This document shows, in pieces, positions 8,399-15,654 of a stretch of 64,000 nt of DNA (its first letter is position 1; the number at the start of each line of letters is the position of its first letter). The position numbers were made by a program, and so were the translations under genes. Below the pieces are notes generated by a model, which saw nothing but the letters and a program-made list of their open reading frames with translations, searched no databases and had not been told where the DNA came from. The DNA is from Candidatus Gastranaerophilales bacterium. GTDB taxonomy: Bacteria > Cyanobacteriota > Vampirovibrionia > Gastranaerophilales > Gastranaerophilaceae. The stretch spans positions 1-64,000 of the forward strand of contig CALUYD010000008.1 of the NCBI GenBank assembly GCA_944324915.1, written 5' to 3'.

Positions 8399-9691
8399 AT
8401 GAAAAATACTGTTGTAGTTGGAGCACAATTCGGAGATGAAGGAAAAGCTAAAATAACTGATTTATTAGCTTATGAAGCTGATTTTATTACTCGTTTTCAA
8501 GGAGGCTCAAACGCAGGACACACTGTTGTTGCTAATGGTAAAAAATATGCTTTTCACCTTGTTCCATCAGGAATTTTATATGAAAATAAAATCTGTATGA
8601 TAGGCGCAGGCTGCGTTATTAAGCCTGATGACCTTAAAAAAGAAATTGAAGATATTATATCTCAAGGAATAGCAAGAGAACATTTTGAAAAATGTCTTAA
8701 AATATCTCCTCTGGCTCATATTACAATGAAATATCATACAGATATTGACGGTTATAGCGAAAATTCACTTGGTAAAAATAAAATCGGAACAACAAAAAAG
8801 GGTATTGGTCCAACATACACTGATAAATATAGACGCACAGGCATCAGAGTAGAAGATTTATTTAACAAAGAAACTCTATCAAAAAAAATAGATATTATTC
8901 TTCCAACTAAAAATAAAGAACTTGAATTTGTTTATAATTTAAAACCATATACAAAAGAAGAAATTTTATCAGAATGCGAAGAATATAGAAAAATTTTAGC
9001 TCCCTATGTTGATTTTAATTGGCAAGAAAATTTATTAAACATCAAAAACAATAAATCAATTCTTTTTGAAGGCGCTCAAGGCGTTATGCTTGATGTTGAC
9101 TATGGAACATACCCTTATGTAACATCATCCAATCCTATTGCAGGCGGTGCTGGCGTTGGAGCTTCTGTTGGACCTATGAGCATTCAAAGAGCAATCGGTG
9201 TATTTAAAGCATATATGACAAGAGTTGGCGAAGGTGCTTTTATAACAGAACTTGATGATGAAACAGGCGAAAAATTACGCTCCATAGGCGGAGAATTTGG
9301 GGTTACAACAGGCAGAGCCCGCCGTTGCGGTTGGTTTGATGCAATAAGCGCTAAATATGCAGTTTTAGCAGGCGGTTTATCAGAAGTAGCCCTTACAAAA
9401 TTAGATGTATTGGACAGTTTTGATGAAATAAAAGTTGCTATTGCATACAAAAATAAAATCACGGGAAAAACAACAACTCAATACCCCACAGACGTTTTCA
9501 CACATTACGATTGGGAGCCTGTTTATGAAGTTCACAAAGGCTGGAATTGTGATATTTCAAAATGCAAAACTTATGATGAACTTCCTCAAAATGCTAAAAA
9601 TTACCTAAAACGTCTAGAAGAACTTTTAGGAATTAAAATAACCATAATAAGCGTAGGACCTGATAGAGAACAAACTATATTTATTGATTAG
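8399..9691 (+). CDS. purA: Adenylosuccinate synthetase
   Basis: Joins IMP and aspartate using GTP, the first step from IMP to AMP. The ATG at 8399 is chosen because the protein then begins MKNTVVVGAQFGDEGKAK, the normal family start with the GDEGKAK phosphate loop, and has 430 aa. An in-frame TTG at 8372 would add nine unrelated residues. Other visible motifs are the GSNAGHTVV region, GTTKKGIGPTY, FEGAQGVMLDVDYGTYPYVTSSNP and the GTP-binding TKLDVLD near the C-terminus. Its 3' end overlaps the convergent pflA by 11 bp. Confidence 0.96.
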   Translation: MKNTVVVGAQFGDEGKAKITDLLAYEADFITRFQGGSNAGHTVVANGKKYAFHLVPSGILYENKICMIGAGCVIKPDDLKKEIEDIISQGIAREHFEKCLKISPLAHITMKYHTDIDGYSENSLGKNKIGTTKKGIGPTYTDKYRRTGIRVEDLFNKETLSKKIDIILPTKNKELEFVYNLKPYTKEEILSECEEYRKILAPYVDFNWQENLLNIKNNKSILFEGAQGVMLDVDYGTYPYVTSSNPIAGGAGVGASVGPMSIQRAIGVFKAYMTRVGEGAFITELDDETGEKLRSIGGEFGVTTGRARRCGWFDAISAKYAVLAGGLSEVALTKLDVLDSFDEIKVAIAYKNKITGKTTTQYPTDVFTHYDWEPVYEVHKGWNCDISKCKTYDELPQNAKNYLKRLEELLGIKITIISVGPDREQTIFID

Positions 9692-10439
9692 AATTTTTTA
9701 ATTTACTTTGACGCATAGCATCTAAAATAATATTTCTGGCGTCAAGCGCTTGTTCTTTAGTTAAAGGCGGAATACCTTTTAGCGGATATTCTTTTCCTAA
9801 ATTTTCATATTTTGGAATAGCCAAATCATGATAAGGCAAAACATCGAGCGCTTTAATATTATCTAAAGTAGATAAAAATTCGCCTAATTTTGCTAAATAT
9901 GTTTTATTATATGTGATATTAGGAACAACAACATGTCTTATCCAAACAGGTATATTTTTAAATGATAAATATCTTGCAAAATCCAAAATATTTGTATTGT
10001 TTTGACCTGTTAATTTATGATGTTGTTCACAATCTATATGCTTAATATCAAGCATAACTAAATCAGTGTAGCGCATTAATTCATCGTATTTTTGAGGTTT
10101 TGTCTTATCAAACAAAATCCCTGATGTATCAAGTGCAGTATGAATATTTTTATCTTTAGCGCATTTAAAAAGCTCGATTAAAAAATCAATTTGCGCAGTG
10201 GGTTCTCCCCCTGTTGCAGTCAAACCGCCGTTTTTTAAGAATTCTTTAACGCCATCATATTTTTTTAAGATTTCTTCTACTGTCATTTTTTTATTTACTT
10301 TAAAATCCCAAGTGTCAGGATTATGACAGTATGCACATCTCATAGGACAGCCTTGGAAGAATACAACAAAGCGAATACCCGGGCCATCAACTGTCCCGCA
10401 AGATTCTATTGAATGTATATTTCCATAAATTTGTGCCAT
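9681..10439 (-). CDS. pflA: Pyruvate formate-lyase activating enzyme
   Basis: A radical-SAM enzyme of 252 aa that installs the glycyl radical on pyruvate formate-lyase, allowing anaerobic cleavage of pyruvate to acetyl-CoA and formate. The N-terminus reads SCGTVDGPGIRFVVFFQGC. The iron-sulfur motif is C31-x3-C35-x2-C38 and continues HNPDTW, as in classic PflA. TATGGEPTAQ and MLDIKH are also typical. A strong AGGTGAG Shine-Dalgarno precedes the ATG. The lyase itself is not next to it or elsewhere in this window, so its partner must lie elsewhere. The gene indicates anaerobic, fermentative metabolism. Confidence 0.93.
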   Translation of the reverse strand: MAQIYGNIHSIESCGTVDGPGIRFVVFFQGCPMRCAYCHNPDTWDFKVNKKMTVEEILKKYDGVKEFLKNGGLTATGGEPTAQIDFLIELFKCAKDKNIHTALDTSGILFDKTKPQKYDELMRYTDLVMLDIKHIDCEQHHKLTGQNNTNILDFARYLSFKNIPVWIRHVVVPNITYNKTYLAKLGEFLSTLDNIKALDVLPYHDLAIPKYENLGKEYPLKGIPPLTKEQALDARNIILDAMRQSKLKNSNQ

Positions 10440-10512
10440 ATCTCACCTGATTTTTATTATATAACACTGAAAAATAAATGTAAACTTTTGTAAAAAAACC
10501 AATCAAATTACT

Positions 10513-10539
10513 TAAGTTAGATGAAATCTCTGCCGTAAA
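10513..10539 (+). promoter_or_regulatory. Sigma-28-like promoter
   Basis: TTAAGT at 10512-10517 followed after 14 nt by GCCGTAAA (10532-10539). The E. coli FliA consensus is TAAAGTTT-N11-GCCGATAA. An equivalent site with the same spacing precedes the gene at 42860, and a related one precedes flagellin. Confidence 0.6.
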
Positions 10540-10571
10540 CATTAATATAAACAATGGAGGCAATGACAGTT

Positions 10572-11717
10572 ATGGGTATGGCAGCAAGCCAAGCAAGGTT
10601 TTTAGGACTAACAGCTAGAAAAAGTAACAACGAATATCAGGTTCAACAAGTAAACCAACAAAGAACATCATTGGCAAATGAAAGCGCAGGCTTATATAAC
10701 CAAATGATGGAACTTGATGTTCCAACTCCTCCATCCGTTAATTCTTTTTCTCAAACTGTTTATGTATTAGAAGATTCTAATAGTGATTATTCTGCTGAAA
10801 ACTACACTATTTCAAATATGAATAAAACATACGGTGCAAATGGCGAATATCTTGTTACTTTAACAACTAAAAAAGAACAAAGATTAGCTAAAGATTATAA
10901 TTTTGAATACAGATATAAATCAACAACCGAAACTGATGATAGTATAAGCACGCTAATCACAATGAATGCAGCAGGAAGTTTTCAAACATTCCAATTATCT
11001 TGTGTTCAAAACAAAAACGATGACGGTTCATTAAGTATTGCAACTTGCTTTGATGAAGACGGAAAATTACAAACAATCAACAATTATCAAATTTATTCAC
11101 TTCCTGATGATGAAAATTTAAGCACTCTAATTAACGGCTATAATGAATGTAAATCAATCGCAGGCGGAGAAAATATAAAATATTTCTACCAAGATAAAGA
11201 CGGCGTTAACCACTTCTTAACAGAAGATGACTTATTCGGAACAGAAAACGCAGAAGGTACAAAAACAGGCGGTCTTTTAAATAACGATGAATCAACACAA
11301 GATGATAATTTCATATCATTCTTATCAATGTATACAGTTAAAAAAGATACTTCAATTCAAGTAAAAGCAAGACTCGAACAATCTTCTAACGGCAGATTAA
11401 CATCTATTTCAATAGCTGATGAAGAAAGCTATCCTGAAGATTTAAGAAATATGACTTTTGCGCTAAGCGCAACAACAACAACAGACGAAGAAGCATACAC
11501 TCAAGCGTACAATGATTATGAATACGAAAAGGGCTTGTATGAAAAAGCAATGTCTGACTTAAACGCTCAAACAGAAGCTATACAAGCAAAAGACCAATCA
11601 TTGGAACTAAAAATTCAACAATTAGATACAGAACATAACGCAATTCAAACAGAATTAGATTCAGTTACAAAAGTAATTGAAGATAATATTGAAAAAACAT
11701 TTAACATCTTTGGTTAA
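10572..11717 (+). CDS. Unknown protein, probable flagellar-regulon member
   Basis: About 381 aa, acidic, rich in Asn, Asp and Thr, with no signal peptide or membrane segment. The first 45 residues (MGMAASQARFLGLTARKSNN and onward) form an amphipathic helix. The last 70 residues form a coiled coil (EKAMSDLNAQTEAIQAKDQS region), so helical ends flank a beta-rich middle, the general plan of exported flagellar axial proteins. Four in-frame ATGs lie close together (10554, 10563, 10572, 10578). I prefer 10572 because GGAGG at 10556-10560 is upstream of it, though 11 nt away. A sigma-28-like promoter precedes the gene. I do not recognise the family, and a flagellar or secreted role is inference. Confidence 0.7.
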   Translation: MGMAASQARFLGLTARKSNNEYQVQQVNQQRTSLANESAGLYNQMMELDVPTPPSVNSFSQTVYVLEDSNSDYSAENYTISNMNKTYGANGEYLVTLTTKKEQRLAKDYNFEYRYKSTTETDDSISTLITMNAAGSFQTFQLSCVQNKNDDGSLSIATCFDEDGKLQTINNYQIYSLPDDENLSTLINGYNECKSIAGGENIKYFYQDKDGVNHFLTEDDLFGTENAEGTKTGGLLNNDESTQDDNFISFLSMYTVKKDTSIQVKARLEQSSNGRLTSISIADEESYPEDLRNMTFALSATTTTDEEAYTQAYNDYEYEKGLYEKAMSDLNAQTEAIQAKDQSLELKIQQLDTEHNAIQTELDSVTKVIEDNIEKTFNIFG

Positions 11718-11772
11718 TCTAAAGATACCCTTGCACATAAATCAATAAACCATAATTGTTATTCCTAAATAT

Positions 11773-11800
11773 AAAGGGTTTTCCCAAAAACCCTTTTTTA
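11773..11800 (+). terminator. Intrinsic terminator
   Basis: AAAGGGTTTT and AAAACCCTTT pair around CCCA, followed by a T-run. It ends the transcript of the unknown gene at 10572. Confidence 0.85.
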
Positions 11801-11890
11801 TTGATTTTTTATTTAAAATCATTAAAAAATCAATAAAATATATTATAGAAATTACACACACTATCTAATAAACTAATACTGAGGTATATT

Positions 11891-12706
11891 ATGTCTTACA
11901 AAAATGACCATGAATTGACAATTGCAAATAGATATGGAGCAGCAAGCTCCGCAGCTAAGGCTGAATTATACGAAACCTATGACCGATTAAGAGATTTAAC
12001 TGTTGCAGGCTCAACAGGTACAGGTAGCGGTTTTGGTACAGCAGGCGGATTTTTATGGCAATTAGCTAACTTATTTTCCCCATCAAGTTTTATGCCTACA
12101 TTAGGCGGCAGCTCTATGATGAATATACCGGGGACTTCTTATTGGTCACCAAGTTACTCCTCAAAATCGTACTATGATTCAGGAACAAATTCTTTTGGTA
12201 TGTCCGGTTTATCAAGTTTTACAGGCTTTCCATCAGGTGCCGCTGGAATTTCTTTAGGATTTGGAACAGAAGGCGCTCCAACAGGCGGAGCAGCAGGTAT
12301 GGCAACAGGTTATGCTGTTTCAGCAGCAGGAATTGCAGCACTAAATACAGCTTCTTATGCCGCAGGAAGCAGTGCAGGTATGGGCTTTGGTCAAAATATA
12401 TTACTGCCTGTTGCAGGTTTAATTTCCGGTTGGGGCGGAATTTTACAAGCTCTAGCACCTTACGCAGGCTCATTTGGTCTAGGCGCAATTGTAGCAGGTA
12501 ATTTAATGCAAGGTACAGGCTCTGCTGCCTTATCAGCTTATCAAAATATTACAGGTAATATCACAAATAACGCTGATGTAATATTGGAAGATAAAGTAAG
12601 AAATATTGAAACCATCTGCAAAATGCTTGATACTCAAGCCGATATTGTCCGTCAAACTTTAAAATCTAATATGGAATCTGATTCTAAACTTATAGATGAA
12701 TTATAA
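11891..12706 (+). CDS. Unknown protein, glycine/alanine/serine-rich
   Basis: 271 aa. The first ~40 residues are helical (ANRYGAASSAAKAELYETYD region). Residues ~40-205 are low-complexity, rich in Gly, Ala, Ser and Tyr, with two or three weakly hydrophobic stretches (IAALNTASYAAGSSAGMGFG; LLPVAGLISGWGGILQALAP). The last ~55 residues form an amphipathic helix ending in LIDEL. There is no cleavable signal peptide. A GAGG Shine-Dalgarno precedes the ATG. It has its own leader and terminator. It sits next to the sigma-28-linked gene at 10572, but no sigma-28 site is visible upstream. I do not recognise a family; an exported or surface role is possible. Confidence 0.65.
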   Translation: MSYKNDHELTIANRYGAASSAAKAELYETYDRLRDLTVAGSTGTGSGFGTAGGFLWQLANLFSPSSFMPTLGGSSMMNIPGTSYWSPSYSSKSYYDSGTNSFGMSGLSSFTGFPSGAAGISLGFGTEGAPTGGAAGMATGYAVSAAGIAALNTASYAAGSSAGMGFGQNILLPVAGLISGWGGILQALAPYAGSFGLGAIVAGNLMQGTGSAALSAYQNITGNITNNADVILEDKVRNIETICKMLDTQADIVRQTLKSNMESDSKLIDEL

Positions 12707-12722
12707 TAATTAAAGACACTAA

Positions 12723-12746
12723 AAAAGCTCCTGTAAAGGAGCTTTT
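12723..12746 (+). terminator. Intrinsic terminator
   Basis: AAAAGCTCC and GGAGCTTTT form a 9 bp stem with loop TGTAAA, 17 nt after the stop codon at 12706. Confidence 0.85.
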
Positions 12747-12853
12747 AATCAAAGATTAACTAATAATCCTACATACAAGCAGTTGCAGGCATTTATCTCT
12801 ACAAACAGCATGTATGGTATTATATTAATACCCTATTTTAGAATTATCTAACA

Positions 12854-13885
12854 CTATTTTTGAAATTCTTTTAAATCTTTGACTCTTAGTGCTAAATATG
12901 GATTTTCCTTACCAGAGTCAACTAAGAACATAACGAAAGTTTTATCAAAGTCAAAGTGTCTTGCTTCAACCATATTATCAGGCATAAGCGCACACATTTT
13001 TGTCATAATCATTGCTTCTGATTTAACTTCGCCACCTTTGTTATCAAGTTCTAATTGTAGAGTCTCTATTGCATCAGAAAAATACAAATCAGTTCCTTCT
13101 ATTTGTTTATTGCATAATTCTGTGTATTTTCTTTGAGTTTTTATGCTCAAATTAGGAACTTTTAGGGTATCTTTTTTAGAAAATGCTACATCACCTTTGT
13201 AGTTTTTAGCATTTTTCATCATTTTTTTATACAATGATTTAAAATTATCATTTTTATTTGTTCTGTATAAATAAACAATATCATTATTTTTTGTATTTAA
13301 TTGAACCGCAAAATCATTTTTATTGTTATAGAATAAAACTTTTACATTTTGATCTAGCTGTTCATTTGATGAATCTTTAATACCAAAGAATTCATATTGT
13401 TCTTTTGAATTATTGAATGATAATTTATCTAATTTATCAAACTCATTTAAAAATTCAAATTTTTTCTTTAGCATTGCATAAGCATAATATTTACCTTCGC
13501 CTTTTGACCAATCCATTGAATCTAAAATATCTGATTTTTCGTTGAATTTTTCAAAAATACCTTTTTCGATTGTTTCTTTTGCTTCAGGCGATGTTTCACC
13601 ATAGCTTGTATAGTATGATGATTCATTTAACATTGATGAATTAAATTCTTCACTATTCAAACCAATTAAGTCTTTTGTTGGTTTTTCGCCAATAAATTTA
13701 ATATCTTTTTTAATGATATTATTTTTCATATCATTAAAAACTAACTGAAAAGTACCTACCCAAGCCTTATTTTGGGTATTTGATTTTGAAGAAAATAAAG
13801 TTAAAATGTCTAAATTAGCATTTGCAAAAGCAAAAAACGATGACATCATAACTCCTGTTAATAAAGTTAATAATATTTTTTTCAT
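12854..13885 (-). CDS. Secreted serpin-like protein
   Basis: 343 aa from the ATG at 13885, chosen over the upstream TTG because AAGGAG lies 6 nt before it. A signal peptide (MKKILLTLLTGVMM...FANA) predicts export. The C-terminal half follows the serpin pattern: VPNLSIKTQRKYTELCNKQI resembles the serpin strand LPKFKIxxxYDLKxxLxxLG. LQLELDNKGGEVKSEAM near residue 280 resembles the hinge of the reactive loop (VNEEGTEAAAAT). FDKTFVMFLVDSGKENPYLALRV resembles the C-terminal strand pair (F-x-DHPFLFFIRD...ILFxGRV). The N-terminal half does not look like a serpin. If it is one, it may block host or competitor proteases, but the hinge is poor in alanine, so inhibition is uncertain. It is divergent from the U32 gene. 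Confidence 0.6.
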   Translation of the reverse strand: MKKILLTLLTGVMMSSFFAFANANLDILTLFSSKSNTQNKAWVGTFQLVFNDMKNNIIKKDIKFIGEKPTKDLIGLNSEEFNSSMLNESSYYTSYGETSPEAKETIEKGIFEKFNEKSDILDSMDWSKGEGKYYAYAMLKKKFEFLNEFDKLDKLSFNNSKEQYEFFGIKDSSNEQLDQNVKVLFYNNKNDFAVQLNTKNNDIVYLYRTNKNDNFKSLYKKMMKNAKNYKGDVAFSKKDTLKVPNLSIKTQRKYTELCNKQIEGTDLYFSDAIETLQLELDNKGGEVKSEAMIMTKMCALMPDNMVEARHFDFDKTFVMFLVDSGKENPYLALRVKDLKEFQK

Positions 13886-13933
13886 ATCCAACTCCTTTTT
13901 AATTGTATTTTAACACATAATTTTTTTTCATGC

Positions 13934-13939
13934 TAAAAT
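13934..13939 (+). promoter_or_regulatory. -10 box of a probable leaderless promoter (U32 gene)
   Basis: TAAAAT, preceded by TGC (extended -10), exactly 6 nt before the ATG at 13946. There is no Shine-Dalgarno. Confidence 0.55.
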
Positions 13940-13945
13940 CAAGCT

Positions 13946-15175
13946 ATGAATGAATTATTAATGCCCGCAGGCAGTATCGAAAAGATGAAATACGCATTTG
14001 CTTATGGAGCAGATGCAGTTTATTTGGGACTTGTTGATTTTTCGCTTAGAGCGCTAAGAAAAGGTGAATTAATTGATGAGAACAATTTAAAAGACGCTGT
14101 TAATATTGCAAATTCACTAAATAAAAAAGTTTATTGCACACTAAATATTTTTGCATACGACAAAGACATTGAAAAACTTTATCAAACAATTGATATTATA
14201 AAAGAAGCAAAACCCCATGCGCTTATTATAAGCGACTTTGGCATTTTTAGAGTTATTAAAAAAGAAATTCCTGATATTGATATACATGTTTCAACGCAAA
14301 CAAATATTCTAAATTCTCAAACAGTAAAATTCTGGCAAGATTTAGGCGCTACAAGAGCGATTTTAGCAAGAGAATTATCCTATAAACAAATAGAAAAAAT
14401 AAGAAAAAATTGTCCCGATATGGAGCTTGAAATGTTTGTTCATGGCGCTCAATGTATGGGATATTCAGGTCGTTGTCTTTTATCTGATTATATGACAGAC
14501 GGTAAACGCCAAGCAAACCAAGGTAATTGCGCACAGGCTTGCCGTTGGAGCTATAAATTACTTGAAGAAACTCGCCCCAATGAATATTTTGAGATAATCC
14601 AAGATGATAAAGGCTCTCATATAATGTCCACTAAGGATTTATGCCTTGTTCATCATATTAAAAAATTATGCGATTTAGGAATTGATTCTTTTAAAATTGA
14701 AGGAAGAACAAAAAGTTTATATTATGTTTCAGCAGTAGCTAAAACATATCGCCAAGTTATAGATAATAAAATTGATACAAATTTAGCCTTTGAAGAATTA
14801 AAAAAAGTAGGTAACAGAGGATATACAGAAGGATTTTTCTTAGGAAACAACAATTCTCAAAGTTATTCTTATGATATTTCAAAAGGTCTTGCAGGAGCGG
14901 ATTTTTTAGGCATTTGCCAAAAGCAAATTGATGATAATACTTTTGAATTTTTAATTAAAAATAAAATTTTATTGAATGATGAAATTGAAATTATCACACC
15001 AAACTATGCTACATTAGCTCGTGTAGTTAAAATAAATCATTCAAAAAAAGGTGAAGTGGATTGCGCTAATACTAATGATGAAATTAATCTGACTTTTGAT
15101 TTTGATGATAACAATTGGATAAAAGAAAAAGATTATGCGCTAATTAGAACAAAAGGAATGAAGGAATTTAAATAA
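13946..15175 (+). CDS. trhP: U32 peptidase-family protein, TrhP-like tRNA hydroxylation factor
   Basis: 409 aa. The N-terminal TIM-barrel-like domain starts ELLMPAGSIEKMKYAFAYGA, and residues ~165-180 read MFVHGAQCMGYSGRCLLSDY, the U32 signature with its cysteines. GNCAQACRW follows and supplies more cysteines for a likely iron-sulfur cluster. The TrhP branch helps hydroxylate uridine-34 of tRNAs, using prephenate. RlhA and other U32 branches are similar, so the exact substrate is less sure. The stop codon overlaps the next ATG by one base, so the YqeG-type phosphatase is coupled to it. It appears to be read from a leaderless start. Confidence 0.82.
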   Translation: MNELLMPAGSIEKMKYAFAYGADAVYLGLVDFSLRALRKGELIDENNLKDAVNIANSLNKKVYCTLNIFAYDKDIEKLYQTIDIIKEAKPHALIISDFGIFRVIKKEIPDIDIHVSTQTNILNSQTVKFWQDLGATRAILARELSYKQIEKIRKNCPDMELEMFVHGAQCMGYSGRCLLSDYMTDGKRQANQGNCAQACRWSYKLLEETRPNEYFEIIQDDKGSHIMSTKDLCLVHHIKKLCDLGIDSFKIEGRTKSLYYVSAVAKTYRQVIDNKIDTNLAFEELKKVGNRGYTEGFFLGNNNSQSYSYDISKGLAGADFLGICQKQIDDNTFEFLIKNKILLNDEIEIITPNYATLARVVKINHSKKGEVDCANTNDEINLTFDFDDNNWIKEKDYALIRTKGMKEFK

Positions 15176-15654
15176 TGTTTCTTGAACCTAATTATAATAT
15201 TGAATCAATTTATGATATAGATATTGAAGAACTTAAAAATAACGGCATAAAGGCTTTATTTTTTGATCTTGATTCAACTTTAATGAAATCAAAAAGCGCA
15301 AAATTCTCTTTTAAAACAGTGCAATTTCTAAACGATTTAAAGTCAAATTTTAAACTTGCAATAGTGACAAATAATAAAAATATTGACTACATTAATAAAG
15401 CAAAATCACAAGTAGATATTCCAATTTATTCAAACGCCAAAAAGCCTAATCCAAAAGTGCTTTTATTGGCTTGCGAGGAATTAAATGTAGAACCTAAAAA
15501 CACTGCAATGATAGGGGATAGACCCTTAAGCGATATATTAGGCGGAATAAATGCTGATATGACAACTATTTTAGTTGATTCAATTTCAAAAGATGAAGAA
15601 AGTCCTATTGTACGTTTTGTAAGATTTTTAGAAAGACTTACAATTAAACGCTAA
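15175..15654 (+). CDS. yqeG: YqeG-family HAD phosphatase
   Basis: 159 aa. The HAD nucleophile motif DLDSTL starts at residue 31 (D31, D33). VTNN follows near residue 63, and the metal-binding MIGDRPLSDILGG near 113. This is the HAD IIIA type, found across bacteria and cyanobacteria. Its substrate is not established by sequence, and phosphatidylglycerophosphate phosphatases of this group are one possibility. It shares one base with the U32 gene and ends 4 bp inside the convergent helicase. Confidence 0.85.
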   Translation: MFLEPNYNIESIYDIDIEELKNNGIKALFFDLDSTLMKSKSAKFSFKTVQFLNDLKSNFKLAIVTNNKNIDYINKAKSQVDIPIYSNAKKPNPKVLLLACEELNVEPKNTAMIGDRPLSDILGGINADMTTILVDSISKDEESPIVRFVRFLERLTIKR

